Shown here piece after piece: positions 21,322 to 30,240 of a DNA stretch of 36,652 nucleotides. The stretch lies in assembly GCA_964431685.1 (NCBI GenBank), contig CAYSLA010000015.1, positions 1 to 36,652 of the forward strand, written 5' to 3'. Source of the DNA: CAYSLA01 sp964431685. GTDB lineage: Bacteria; Armatimonadota; UBA5829. The translations under genes were made by a program, and so were the position numbers. The notes under the pieces are model-generated. The model saw nothing but the letters and a program-made list of their open reading frames with translations, had not been told where the DNA came from and did no database searches. Position 1 is the first letter of the stretch, and each line of letters starts with the position of its first letter.

Positions 21322-24000
21322 CTACTTGTCTCTCTGCACTCCCTTGCCGGAGTCTTCAATGGCGGCCTGAGCGGCTGTCAGCCTCGCGACCGGGATTCTC
21401 TTCGGTGAGCAACTGACGTAGTTCAGGCCTAGCCTGTGGCAGAACTTAACGCTGTCAGGTTCGCCGCCGTGCTCCCCGCAGATACCCAGCTTGATAGTCG
21501 GATTGACCTTCTTTGCATCCTCAACACAGATGCTCATCAAGCGGCCGATGCCCTTCTGGTCAATGGTCTCAGTCGGGTCGGTCTTGAATATCTGCTTGTC
21601 TATGTAGACAGGCAGGAACTTACCGGCATCGTCTCGGCTGATACCGTAGCCCATCTGGGTCAGGTCGTTAGTGCCGAAACTGAAGAACTGGGCCTCCTTG
21701 CCGATCTCATCGGCGGTAAGGGCCGCACGCGGGATCTCGATCATAGTGCCGATCATGTAGTCCACCTCGACACCCTCGGCCGCCATAGTCTTGCTGGCAA
21801 CCTCGGTCAACTGTGCCTTGAGGTAGGTAAGCTCGGTAACAGTCGCTATGAGCGGGATCATGATCTCAGGATGGACGTCCATGCCGGCTTTCTTTACCTG
21901 ACAGGCAGCGCCGATGATGGCCGCGACCTGCATGTTTACTATGCCGGGGAAGTAGATCGAGAGACGGCATCCACGGAGGCCGAGCATCGGGTTCTGCTCG
22001 TGCATATCGGCAACCTTGGCAAGCATCTTCTCCTTCTCGGCGAGCTTGGGGTCACCGGGGTTCTTGCATCTCATCTCGGTAACCTCAACCAGCAGATCGC
22101 TCATGTTCGGAAGGAATTCGTGCAGCGGCGGATCGATCAGACGAACGGTAACGGGACGACCGCCCATTGCCTTGAAGATGCCTACGAAGTCCTCGCGCTG
22201 CAGAGGAAGGAGCCTGTCCAGGGCGGTTTGCCTAGTCGCTTCGTCCTCAGCAAGAATCATTGAAGCAACGAGCGGGGTGCGCTCCGCACCGAGGAACATG
22301 TGCTCTGTGCGGCACAGACCGATGCCCTCGGCGCCAAGATTCACCGCGTCTGTCGCGTGTTCCGGGCTGTCTGCGTTGGCCCGAACACCCATCGTGCGGT
22401 ACTCGTCGGTCCAACTCATAAACGTCCCAAAGTCGCCGGTCATCGTTGCCGGCTCGGTCTCCAACTCCACATTGTAGACCTCGCCGAGTGTGCCGTCTAT
22501 GGAGATGACGTCGCCCTCCTTGACAACCACACTACCGGCCTTGAAGAGCTTGTTATGGTCATCAATCTTCACGTCACCGCAACCGCAGACTGTGGGAATG
22601 CCATATTGGCGGGCAATAAGCGCCGCGTGGCTGGTTCGACCTCCGCGAGAGGTAAGGATACCCTTGGAGGCAAGCATTCCACCCAGATCATCCGGGTTCG
22701 TCTCCTCGCGAACGAGTATTACGTTCTTGCCTTGCTCAGCCCATTTGATGGCAACTTTGGAATCCAGGGCAACGTGCCCGGATGCGCCTCCAGGCCCCGC
22801 ATTCAAACCCTTTGCTATCGGCTTGAGGTCTTTGGGTTTCACGAGCCTCGGGTGCAGCAACTGTTCGAGGGCCTCCGGAGGAACGCGAGTCAACGCTTCC
22901 TCTTTGGTGATCAGACCCTCCTTCACCATATCGATAGCCACCTTGACAGCGGCAACTCCAGTTCTCTTGCCGGCGCGGCACTGCAGAATGAACAGACGTC
23001 CCTTTTCAATGGTGAACTCGATATCCTGCATGTCCCTGTAGTGATCCTCAAGCTTCTTAGCAATTTCCGCAAATTGCTTGTAGATCGCGGGGAACTCGTT
23101 CTCGAGCTGTGCTATCTCCTCAGGAGTTCTCACGCCAGCCACAACGTCTTCACCCTGCGCGTTCTTCAGGAATTCCCCAAAGAGCTTGTTCTCGCCAGTA
23201 GCGGCATTGCGGGTAAAGGCCACGCCCGTGCCGCAGTCGTCGCCCATATTCCCGAAGACCATAGTCTGTATGTTAACGGCAGTGCCAAGGTCGTGCGCGA
23301 TCTTCTCTCGGTTGCGGTAGATCACCGCGCGCTCATTGTTCCAGCTCTTGAAGACGGCGATGATCGCAAGCCTGAGCTGCTCCATTGGCTCGGTAGGAAA
23401 ATCGTTTCCGGTGACTTCCTTGAAGTATACTTTGTACTGGGCGACCAGTTCCTTCAACCCCTCCGTGTTAACTTCGGTGTCTACCTTTGCGCCCTGCTTC
23501 TCTTTGAGCACGTTGAAGATCGCCTCGAAGTGATGCTTCTTGAGTTTGGGATACTCCTCGGAGAGCACGATATCAGAGAACATCATCAGGAAGCGCCGAT
23601 AGGCATCAAAGGCGAACCTATCATTGCCAGTGGCGGCGATGATGCTCTTGAGCGTATCGTCATTGAGACCGAGATTCAGAACGGTGTCCATCATTCCCGG
23701 CATTGAGAACTTCGCGCCGGAACGAACAGATACCAGCAGTGGATTCGTGGAATCGCCGAGCTTCTTGCCCATGTCCTTCTCGACATCGGCCAGCGCCTCC
23801 AGCACGTCTTCCCACAGTCCATCAGGCAGCTTGCCGGTGCTGCTGTATTCGTTGCAGGTCTCGGTAGTGATAGTGAATCCGGGGGGCACGGGCAGACCTA
23901 TGTTAGTCATCTCGGCGAGGTTCGCGCCCTTGCCGCCCAGCAGATCCTTCATAGTCGCATTGCCTTCGCGGAACAGATACACGCGTTTCTTGTCAGACAT
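21322..24000 (-). CDS. ppdK: Pyruvate, phosphate dikinase
   Basis: Interconverts pyruvate + ATP + Pi with PEP + AMP + PPi, reversible in glycolysis and gluconeogenesis. Order of domains: nucleotide-binding N-terminal part (GGKGANLAEMTNIGLPVPPG), swivelling phosphohistidine domain with the catalytic His in TSRGGRTSHAALIARQYGIP, and a C-terminal PEP/pyruvate TIM barrel (RLIDPPLHEFLPN, MLGLRGCRLSI, and the catalytic cysteine in GICGEHGGEP). The start ATG 24000 has an AGGAGG SD 10 nt upstream, which rejects an in-frame start at 24057. 892 aa, full length. The regulatory kinase/phosphatase gene is not adjacent. Confidence 0.97.
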   Translation of the reverse strand: MSDKKRVYLFREGNATMKDLLGGKGANLAEMTNIGLPVPPGFTITTETCNEYSSTGKLPDGLWEDVLEALADVEKDMGKKLGDSTNPLLVSVRSGAKFSMPGMMDTVLNLGLNDDTLKSIIAATGNDRFAFDAYRRFLMMFSDIVLSEEYPKLKKHHFEAIFNVLKEKQGAKVDTEVNTEGLKELVAQYKVYFKEVTGNDFPTEPMEQLRLAIIAVFKSWNNERAVIYRNREKIAHDLGTAVNIQTMVFGNMGDDCGTGVAFTRNAATGENKLFGEFLKNAQGEDVVAGVRTPEEIAQLENEFPAIYKQFAEIAKKLEDHYRDMQDIEFTIEKGRLFILQCRAGKRTGVAAVKVAIDMVKEGLITKEEALTRVPPEALEQLLHPRLVKPKDLKPIAKGLNAGPGGASGHVALDSKVAIKWAEQGKNVILVREETNPDDLGGMLASKGILTSRGGRTSHAALIARQYGIPTVCGCGDVKIDDHNKLFKAGSVVVKEGDVISIDGTLGEVYNVELETEPATMTGDFGTFMSWTDEYRTMGVRANADSPEHATDAVNLGAEGIGLCRTEHMFLGAERTPLVASMILAEDEATRQTALDRLLPLQREDFVGIFKAMGGRPVTVRLIDPPLHEFLPNMSDLLVEVTEMRCKNPGDPKLAEKEKMLAKVADMHEQNPMLGLRGCRLSIYFPGIVNMQVAAIIGAACQVKKAGMDVHPEIMIPLIATVTELTYLKAQLTEVASKTMAAEGVEVDYMIGTMIEIPRAALTADEIGKEAQFFSFGTNDLTQMGYGISRDDAGKFLPVYIDKQIFKTDPTETIDQKGIGRLMSICVEDAKKVNPTIKLGICGEHGGEPDSVKFCHRLGLNYVSCSPKRIPVARLTAAQAAIEDSGKGVQRDK

Positions 24001-24042
24001 CCAGTGATTTCCTCCTAATGATATGCTCTCAACTGACATCAC

Positions 24043-24075
24043 AAAACCAGCCTCCACACTCGCGGTAGAGGCTGG
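24043..24075 (-). terminator. Stem-loop with T tract after the PrsA-like gene
   Basis: On the minus strand an 8-bp stem (CCAGCCTC 24075-24068; GAGGCTGG 24054-24047) with a 13-nt loop is followed by TTTT. It lies between the prsA-like stop and ppdK, 43 bp before the ppdK start, so it may end the upstream transcript or attenuate read-through into ppdK. Confidence 0.65.
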
Positions 24076-24153
24076 CCATCTTCTTAGCTCATTGTTGCCG
24101 GACGCCGGTAACCAAACCCGCGGCCGTCAACTGACCGAAAACTGGACTTGTCC

Positions 24154-25134
24154 TCAGTCCTCCGGCATTCCGTCCGGAACCTTGGGAACTTCTATTGCCT
24201 GCTTCTTGATATTGCTGGGCACGTCCTTGTAGCGTTCCAGAGTAACAACCATTTTCGCATCGCCCACAAACTTCTTGAGCTCATCGCGGAACTTGGCTTC
24301 GCTCGATCCTTTTTGTATCAACAGCTGCTCCCTGATCTGATCCTTGACCTCATTGTAGCTGGTGATTTTCGAGGGTCTGCGCTGATCAACCTTGACTATG
24401 GCCCAAGAACCCTGAACCTCGAATGGTGCGCTGTACTTGCCAATCTGCAGAGAGAAGGCAGTATCCTCCACGACCTTGGGCATCTTGTCCATTCCGCGTG
24501 AAAGCCAGCCCATTATGCCCTGTCGATTCTTGGTCTCGTCCTCAGACAACTGCATTGCGACTGTGCCGAAATCAGTCCCACCTTGCAGCATCTTGTATGC
24601 CTTGTCGATCTTGGCCTTATCCTTCACCAGAATTATGCTGGTGCGAATCTGATCGGGTCGCTTGAATGGCGAGTTCGGCGCCTTCAGCGCTTCGTCATAG
24701 GCCTTCTTTACGGTTGCTTCGTCAATGTTCACACCCTTGGTGATGACGTTGATGAACGACTGCTGCACGCGCAAGCGCCCCTTCAGTTCATCAAGTGTCA
24801 TACCGTTCTGTTGAAGCATTGCGGGCAGCCGGTTTCCGCTCCGCTTTCGCAGTTCCTCGACGCGCTTGTCGATCTGCTCTTCTGTCGGTGCAACGCCCTT
24901 CTCTTTGGCAAACTCTTGCACCAGCCGCTCATTTATGAGTTGTTCGACGACATACTCCCCGGCCATTTTTGTTCCGGTAGGGGTTTGCACCGGCACCTTC
25001 TCCAGGCGGGAATAAAACTCGTCCTTGCTGACAGCATCTCCATTTACGGTGATGAGATTCTTCTTACCACAGCCTGTCAGGCACACCACAAAAGCAAGTA
25101 GAATAAACGATACCACCCACGTCCGCTTTCGCAT
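24154..25134 (-). CDS. PrsA/SurA-like peptidyl-prolyl isomerase lipoprotein
   Basis: An extracytoplasmic folding factor. A lipoprotein signal with lipobox LTGC puts the lipidated cysteine at residue 22 (GKKN follows). A SurA-N-like helical chaperone part follows (EYVVEQLINERLVQEFAKEKG and a helical arm ending AYDEAL). A parvulin-type rotamase domain comes next (IRTSIILVKDKAKIDKAYKMLQ, then DFGTVAMQLSED, MGWLSRGMDKMPKVVEDTAF and IGKYSAPFEVQGSWAIVKVD). The helical C-terminus returns to the chaperone part. 326 aa. Several parvulin active-site residues are variable, so chaperone activity may matter more than isomerase activity. The gene is 79 bp downstream of the sigma factor. Confidence 0.9.
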   Translation of the reverse strand: MRKRTWVVSFILLAFVVCLTGCGKKNLITVNGDAVSKDEFYSRLEKVPVQTPTGTKMAGEYVVEQLINERLVQEFAKEKGVAPTEEQIDKRVEELRKRSGNRLPAMLQQNGMTLDELKGRLRVQQSFINVITKGVNIDEATVKKAYDEALKAPNSPFKRPDQIRTSIILVKDKAKIDKAYKMLQGGTDFGTVAMQLSEDETKNRQGIMGWLSRGMDKMPKVVEDTAFSLQIGKYSAPFEVQGSWAIVKVDQRRPSKITSYNEVKDQIREQLLIQKGSSEAKFRDELKKFVGDAKMVVTLERYKDVPSNIKKQAIEVPKVPDGMPED

Positions 25135-25213
25135 CTTTGTACAGCTAGCCTCCTGTCATTACTCCACAATTCGATATCAGTCTCGGATTCATCGCCGACA
25201 CACACAGTGCTGT

Positions 25214-25984
25214 CTAGTGAAAGAGCGCCAAGTCACGCTGAAGATATCCGCGCAACCTGAGTACTGCCTGTGTGTGAAGCTGGTAGACTCTCGATTCCGA
25301 TACCTCGAGAATCCTGCCAATTTCCTTGAATGTCAAGCCCTCAAAATAGTAAAGAGCTATGACCAGCTTCTCTCTGTCTGGCAACTGATCGACGCCATCG
25401 CCAAGCGACTTCTTCACCGCCCCAGACTCCACATCACCAGAGGTATCCGCGGACGCATCGCACACCACATCCGCCAGATGGATGCTCTCATTCCCTTCGC
25501 TGGAGACAACTATGTCGTCCAGACTAAGAAGCGATGCTCTTCCGGTGTCAGCCAGCAGAGAGTGGAACGCATCCATTTCGAGACCCATGGCGTCCGCGAC
25601 CTCTTCGTCAGTCGCCGGTCTGCCCAGACGTCCCTCAAGCTCCAGATAAGTCTTCTGGAGAGCCTTCACACGCTCTCTGACCGAACGTGGAACCCAGTCC
25701 TCTTCCCGCAGCATCTCCAGAATGGCGCCGCGGATCAGAGCTATGGCGTAGGTTTCAAACTTCACCTGACGCCCGGCATCGAACTGATCTACGGATTTGA
25801 TCAACCCGATGATTCCAGCTCCAACAAGATCATCTCGATCTACGTTCGGCGGCAGACTGGAAACGACTCTGCCAGCCGTTATCTTCACGAGATAGGCGTA
25901 GTGCTGTATCAAAGTGTCTCGGGCTCGGACATCGCCCTCGACCTTGAACTCGCGCCACAGCGACTGGATATCGTTTACAGCCAT
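25214..25984 (-). CDS. WhiG/FliA-family alternative sigma factor
   Basis: A group 3 sigma factor of 256 residues. Region 2: RDTLIQHYAYLVKITAGRVV, DRDDLVGAGIIGLIKSVDQF and KFETYAIALIRGAILEMLRE. Region 3: VPRSVRERVKALQKTYLELE. Region 4: LPDREKLVIALYYFEGLTFK, then EIGRILEVSESRVYQLHTQA, the helix-turn-helix. The start ATG 25984 is placed downstream of the promoter at 26025-26053; upstream in-frame ATGs at 26026 and 26023 fall inside the -10 box. No flagellar gene or anti-sigma gene is in the window, so its regulon (motility or development) cannot be read from context. Confidence 0.9.
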   Translation of the reverse strand: MAVNDIQSLWREFKVEGDVRARDTLIQHYAYLVKITAGRVVSSLPPNVDRDDLVGAGIIGLIKSVDQFDAGRQVKFETYAIALIRGAILEMLREEDWVPRSVRERVKALQKTYLELEGRLGRPATDEEVADAMGLEMDAFHSLLADTGRASLLSLDDIVVSSEGNESIHLADVVCDASADTSGDVESGAVKKSLGDGVDQLPDREKLVIALYYFEGLTFKEIGRILEVSESRVYQLHTQAVLRLRGYLQRDLALFH

Positions 25985-26024
25985 GAAGGTTTGCGCCTTG
26001 TATCCTACTTGCTTACCGCCCATC

Positions 26025-26053
26025 ATTTTACAGGACGAACACGAAGGTGTCAA
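26025..26053 (-). promoter_or_regulatory. Promoter of the WhiG/FliA-type sigma gene
   Basis: -35 TTGACA (26053-26048), 17-bp spacer, -10 TAAAAT (26030-26025) on the minus strand, about 40 bp before ATG 25984. This housekeeping-type promoter predicts that the alternative sigma is itself made by RpoD holoenzyme. Confidence 0.7.
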
Positions 26054-26163
26054 CACAAGAACGAAACCAACCACCGCCTGACAACAGAGTATACGCATAT
26101 CTGCGCACAATGATTCCCCGCACACTCTGCATGCTCTATTATCGGCAGCAACTGGCGTGGCAA

Positions 26164-27030
26164 TTACCCTGTATCGCAGCCTTGTGGCGGCGCACATGCG
26201 AGGACTATGCGGGCTATCTCGGGTCGACACCGGAACCTTATGGGAAGCCTGCTCGTTCCAAATCCCCTGCTAACATACACCGCAGGCCCGTCAACTGACC
26301 GTGCCGCTGCGGGAGTGAGCTGTCTGCCCACGTAGAGTCCGTCGTTTACGTGCTTGCTGCTGCGCATGTGCGTCCATATCATCGGAAGCCCTGGAAAACG
26401 GACCTGCCCGCCGTGCGTATGCCCGGCAAGCACGACTGCAGCGCCTCTCCGCACGGCCTCCTCCGACACTGACGGACAATGAGTCAGAAACACCACAAAC
26501 TCATCCTTGGCCACACCCGAGAAAGCGGCATCCATATCGGCACGACCCGTAAATGCGTCATCTACTCCAACCACCCTGATCGACGCCCCACCCTTCTCGA
26601 TAGTCACCGACGAGTTGACGAGCAGTTGAACGCCGGTGTCGCGAACCGCCTGTTCAATGTAGGATTGATCGATCCACGGCTTGTGCTCGGCGTTACCCAG
26701 AACCGATATCCTGGGCCCGTCGCAGTGAACAGTATCCAACAGATCCCTTACCACCGGTGCCGCCGACAACGCCTTGAGGCTGTCGCCGGTAACAAATATG
26801 GCGTCGGCACGCTCACTTGCCAGCAGCCTGGCGGCGCGTTTCTCCAGAAGGCCGCGCTTCCGTGTGTGAAGATCAGTAAGGTGGAGGATGCGAAATCCAT
26901 TGAAGGCCGCCGGCAGGTTGGTCAAACGTATCTCCAGCGTTACTATGCGGGTGAAATAAGGCTCAACAAGTGCGTAGACCGCTGCAAGGGCCCCCAGAAC
27001 GGCCACAGAGCCAAGAAGCATCAGTCCCAT
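26164..27030 (-). CDS. Membrane-anchored metallophosphoesterase (YkuE/YaeI type)
   Basis: A calcineurin-like phosphoesterase of 288 residues. An N-terminal transmembrane helix (GLMLLGSVAVLGALAAVYAL) anchors it. The metal-binding motifs follow in order: ILHLTDLHTRKRG (D-x-H), FVTGDSL (GD), VLGNAEH in place of GNHD/E, LTHCPS, and AGHTHGGQVRFPG (GHTHGGQ). The GNH histidine, normally the proton donor or transition-state ligand, is Ala here. Relatives act on cell-envelope phospholipid substrates, but the substrate here is unknown. ATG 27030 is preferred to GTG 27117, which lacks an SD and would overlap the DUF1638 gene by 68 bp. It follows that gene by 19 bp. Confidence 0.88.
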   Translation of the reverse strand: MGLMLLGSVAVLGALAAVYALVEPYFTRIVTLEIRLTNLPAAFNGFRILHLTDLHTRKRGLLEKRAARLLASERADAIFVTGDSLKALSAAPVVRDLLDTVHCDGPRISVLGNAEHKPWIDQSYIEQAVRDTGVQLLVNSSVTIEKGGASIRVVGVDDAFTGRADMDAAFSGVAKDEFVVFLTHCPSVSEEAVRRGAAVVLAGHTHGGQVRFPGLPMIWTHMRSSKHVNDGLYVGRQLTPAAARSVDGPAVYVSRGFGTSRLPIRFRCRPEIARIVLACAPPQGCDTG

Positions 27031-27049
27031 AGGAATGCCACCCAGACCT

Positions 27050-27817
27050 CTAGCTCCTCGAGCCACACTCGTCGGAACAGTCGCGACAGCCGAGGATGAG
27101 TTCGTCAAATGACTCACAAATGCGGTGATGCGGCGGCACTACCAGAAAGTCCTCGCTGTCCCACTCACCGTGGAGCAATCGACGGACCATATCCGTACTT
27201 CCCTCGATCTCGGCGTAGTCCCATTCCCTGTCACGCGCGATGCCCTTAACGAACTGCCTGTACTGTTGACAGGGCCCAACTTGGGTATCTATGAACGCCG
27301 CCCGCGTGTAGTTGGCGTGCCACGACGCTTCCTGCTCAATCAGGTACTTCGCGTTGTCTTCTCCATATTTCTCAACGTATTCCCGATATCGCTCCTCATA
27401 CTGTCTTGCCTGCACATCGTCAATCGACCCCTGGCTGGACTCGCCCTCTTTCCGTTCTATCCACCCGGCGCTATAGTAGTACGTGCCCGGATGCAGTCCG
27501 AACTCCCTGTCATAGGTAGCACGCGAACCAAGAAAGACAGTGATGCAGTCGTGACCTCTTGGAACGACAAGAGGTACAGAACCCCCGACAATATCTGCCG
27601 TGCCCCTGCTGCACAGACAATAGCCCAAAACAACGTAGTCATAGACCTCAGGATCGACCTCATCCACGGCCGACTGGATCGCCTCGCGAAGCTTGTCCGG
27701 AGTATTGTGCAGACCGAACGGCAGGAAGCTCATGTCGAGCACGTGAGGACTGTCCGCCGCCGCCCAATAGAACTCCCGCGAGAAGACCTCGCAGGAAACA
27801 ACCTTTATCCTGTGCAC
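27050..27817 (-). CDS. DUF1638 protein
   Basis: A 255-residue cytoplasmic protein of the DUF1638 family, whose function is unknown. Family blocks: LPFGLHNTPDKLREAI, YDYVVLGYCLCSRGTADIVG and PLVVPRGHDCITVFLGSR (cysteines and His-Asp-Cys that could bind a metal), TYYYSAGWIERK, and the C-terminal LLHGEWDSEDFLVVPPHHRI. The tail adds CRDCSDEC, a possible second cysteine cluster. Family members often lie near corrinoid or methyl-transfer genes in anaerobes, but none is seen here. The start GTG 27817 shares one base with the topA stop (TAGTG) and has a GAGGAGG SD, so it is translationally coupled to topA. Confidence 0.85.
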   Translation of the reverse strand: MHRIKVVSCEVFSREFYWAAADSPHVLDMSFLPFGLHNTPDKLREAIQSAVDEVDPEVYDYVVLGYCLCSRGTADIVGGSVPLVVPRGHDCITVFLGSRATYDREFGLHPGTYYYSAGWIERKEGESSQGSIDDVQARQYEERYREYVEKYGEDNAKYLIEQEASWHANYTRAAFIDTQVGPCQQYRQFVKGIARDREWDYAEIEGSTDMVRRLLHGEWDSEDFLVVPPHHRICESFDELILGCRDCSDECGSRS

Positions 27818-29964
27818 TACTCAGATGCCTCCTCGGGTGGAGCCTCAGCGGCGCCCGCGGGCTCTTTGTCGTCTGCCTTCCGGGCATGCGACTGGTAGTC
27901 ACACTCGGCGTTGAGGCACCGATATCCCGCCTTCTTTCCACGGAATGTCCTCTCTCCGAGAGGCCAGTCGCACTGCGGACACTTGCGATTGGTGGGTTTG
28001 TCCCAGGTCACGAAGTCGCATTCGGGATACCTGTTGCATCCATAGAACACCTTCCTCTTCCTGGACATCTTTTCGACTACGTCGCCATCGCCGCACTTGG
28101 GACATTTCACGTCCAGCTTCTTGTCAATGGGCATCGTGGTCTTGCATTCCGGATAGCCGGAGCAACCGAGGAACTCACCAAATCTGCTCTCTCTTATCAG
28201 CATCTTGCGTCCGCAGTTCGGGCAGTCTACATCGCTTTCCTTTGGAGGCATCTTGACCCGTTCCATTTTTTCCGTGGCCTCTGCAAGGTCCTTTTCGAAG
28301 AGCACGTAGAACTCCCTGAGCAAAGCAACCCAGCCAAGGCTGCCCTCCTCGACTTTGTCGAGCTTAGTCTCGACACCTGCCGTGAACTCCACGTTGAGAA
28401 TGTCCGGGAAATGCTTCACCAACTGGTCTGTCACAACAAAACCAAGCTCGGTCGGCTTGAATCTCTTTGCATCAAGCTCCACGTATCTTCGGTCCAGAAT
28501 GGTCGAGATTATCGTGGCGTACGTGCTGGGCCGTCCGATGCCCTTCTCCTCCAAAGCTTTCACCAGAGTCGCCTCAGTGAATCTGGGCGGAGGCTCGGTG
28601 AAATGCTGATCGGCATTGAGTTCCTTGAGTGCCAGAACCTCGCCCTCGGACATGTCCGGCAGCGGCGGCTGTTCCTCATCACCGACCGACTGTTCGTCAT
28701 CCCGGCCTTCGGTGTAGACTCGCATAAACCCCTGAAAGCGCACGACGGCCCCAGTTGCCTTGAAGAGCATGTCGTTGGCTGTGATGTCAACAGACATGAC
28801 GTCGAAGAGCGCCGTTGCCATCTGACTAGCCACGAATCGTTGCCAGATGAGTTTGTAGAGGCGATTCTGATCGGAACTGAGAAACTTTTCGATTTCCTCT
28901 GGCCTGCGCCAGACGGACGCAGGACGAATAGCCTCGTGCGCATCCTGTGCGCCTTTCTTTGCAACCTGGCGGGCCTTCTCTGGCGCGAAGTCCTTGCCAT
29001 AGGTCTTGGAGATGAAATCGTGTGCCTCCTGTTGCGCCTCCGTGGCGACTCTAGTGGAGTCGGTTCGCATGTATGTGATGAGACCTACCGACCCCTTGTC
29101 GCCAAGCTCAATGCCTTCGTAGAGTTGCTGTGCAATCATCATCGTCCGTCGAGTGGTCATGTTGAGCTTGCGCGCCGCTTCCTGCTGGAGTGTGCTCGTG
29201 ATAAACGGCGGCTGCGGATTGCGGCGTCTCTGGCTCTTCTTGATGCTCTTGACAACATAGTCCGCACCGTCCAAAGCACACCGAATCTCTTCGGCCTCTT
29301 CGGCATTCCTGATCTCTGTCTTCTTGCCGGCTCTCGTCGCGAGCGTTGCCTTGAAGATATGCTGTTTCTCGGTCGGAGACAGCATCGCGGCGATTGTCCA
29401 GTATTCTTCGGACACGAACGCCTCGATCTCCCGCTCCCGATCACAGATCAGCCTCACCGATACCGACTGCACTCTTCCGGCGCTCAGATTGCTCTTGATC
29501 TTCTTCCACAACAGAGGGCTGAGTTTGTACCCGACCAGGCGATCAAGCACTCGGCGAGCCTGCTGCGCATTCACAAGATCGGAATTGATTACAGTTGCGT
29601 TGGCCAGGCTCTCACGCACTGCTGACTCCGTGATCTCGTTGAACCGGATGCGCCTGGCGCCAGCAATGTGCAGCATTTCCTGCAGATGCCAGGCTATGGC
29701 CTCTCCCTCGCGGTCAGGGTCGGAGGCAAGATAGATGGTGCTCGCGGACTTCACTGCCGCCTTGAGCTTCTTGATTATCTCTCGGCGCTCCGGAATAGCG
29801 GCATACTGCGGCTGGAAGTCATTCTCCACGTCTACCCCAAGCCGGCTCTTCGGCAGGTCGCGAACGTGCCCGTTGCTTGCCTGAATATCATACTTGGCAC
29901 CAAGGAAGTTCTTCAGAGTCTTGATCTTGGTAGGCGATTCAACTATTATCAGCGATTTGGACAT
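27817..29964 (-). CDS. topA: DNA topoisomerase I (type IA)
   Basis: Relaxes negative supercoils through a 5'-phosphotyrosine intermediate. N-terminal Toprim domain: SLIIVESPTKIKTLKNFLG, GHVRDLPKSRLGVDV and YLASDPDREGEAIAWHLQE. Core: RIRFNEITESAV, NLSAGRVQSVSVRLICDRE, and the catalytic tyrosine in GLITYMRTDSTR. The C-terminus carries three CxxC zinc ribbons (CPNC/CSGYPEC, CPKC/CNRYPEC, CPQC/CLNAEC) and an Ala/Glu tail. The start ATG 29964 is chosen by homology; an upstream in-frame start lies at 29982. About 715 aa. It leads the operon topA-DUF1638-metallophosphoesterase. Confidence 0.96.
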   Translation of the reverse strand: MSKSLIIVESPTKIKTLKNFLGAKYDIQASNGHVRDLPKSRLGVDVENDFQPQYAAIPERREIIKKLKAAVKSASTIYLASDPDREGEAIAWHLQEMLHIAGARRIRFNEITESAVRESLANATVINSDLVNAQQARRVLDRLVGYKLSPLLWKKIKSNLSAGRVQSVSVRLICDREREIEAFVSEEYWTIAAMLSPTEKQHIFKATLATRAGKKTEIRNAEEAEEIRCALDGADYVVKSIKKSQRRRNPQPPFITSTLQQEAARKLNMTTRRTMMIAQQLYEGIELGDKGSVGLITYMRTDSTRVATEAQQEAHDFISKTYGKDFAPEKARQVAKKGAQDAHEAIRPASVWRRPEEIEKFLSSDQNRLYKLIWQRFVASQMATALFDVMSVDITANDMLFKATGAVVRFQGFMRVYTEGRDDEQSVGDEEQPPLPDMSEGEVLALKELNADQHFTEPPPRFTEATLVKALEEKGIGRPSTYATIISTILDRRYVELDAKRFKPTELGFVVTDQLVKHFPDILNVEFTAGVETKLDKVEEGSLGWVALLREFYVLFEKDLAEATEKMERVKMPPKESDVDCPNCGRKMLIRESRFGEFLGCSGYPECKTTMPIDKKLDVKCPKCGDGDVVEKMSRKRKVFYGCNRYPECDFVTWDKPTNRKCPQCDWPLGERTFRGKKAGYRCLNAECDYQSHARKADDKEPAGAAEAPPEEASE

Positions 29965-30009
29965 GCTAGGATTGTTCCCCATAATCTGAGATTCGTCACG
30001 TGGATTCAG

Positions 30010-30040
30010 ATAATAACACACCGGACGGCAGAAGTGTCAA
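30010..30040 (-). promoter_or_regulatory. Promoter of the topA operon
   Basis: -35 TTGACA (30040-30035) and -10 TATTAT (30015-30010), with a 19-bp spacer on the minus strand; TTATTA (30016-30011) would give an 18-bp spacer. It is close to consensus and about 45 bp before the topA start. Confidence 0.62.
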
Positions 30041-30140
30041 ACGCCGGCAGAGCACCGAGCATAGATGATGCGTGACTCCGTGCCATCCTGCCCCGCTCAG
30101 GAACCGCCACAATCACCTTTTCAATTGACTTCTCTGACGC

Positions 30141-30240
30141 NNNNNNNNNNNNNNNNNNNNNNNNNNNNNNNNNNNNNNNNNNNNNNNNNNNNNNNNNNNN
30201 NNNNNNNNNNNNNNNNNNNNNNNNNNNNNNNNNNNNNNNN
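30141..30240. other. Scaffold gap of 100 N
   Basis: Exactly 100 unknown bases, the usual placeholder length. The true distance and any missing genes between topA and the GHL10-like gene are unknown, and the gene to the right has lost its 5' part here. Confidence 0.98.

Noticed and set aside
22300..23706. 468-codon plus-strand open frame opposite ppdK
   Set aside because: A shadow of the high-GC third-codon pattern of ppdK; no start signal and no recognisable domain.
24126..26300. Shared 13-mer CGTCAACTGACCG at about 24126 and 26288
   Set aside because: One copy is coding and a match of this length is expected by chance in a window this large.
27559..29625. 688-codon plus-strand open frame opposite topA
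   Set aside because: Antisense to the whole topA core; composition and lack of motifs show it is a shadow frame.
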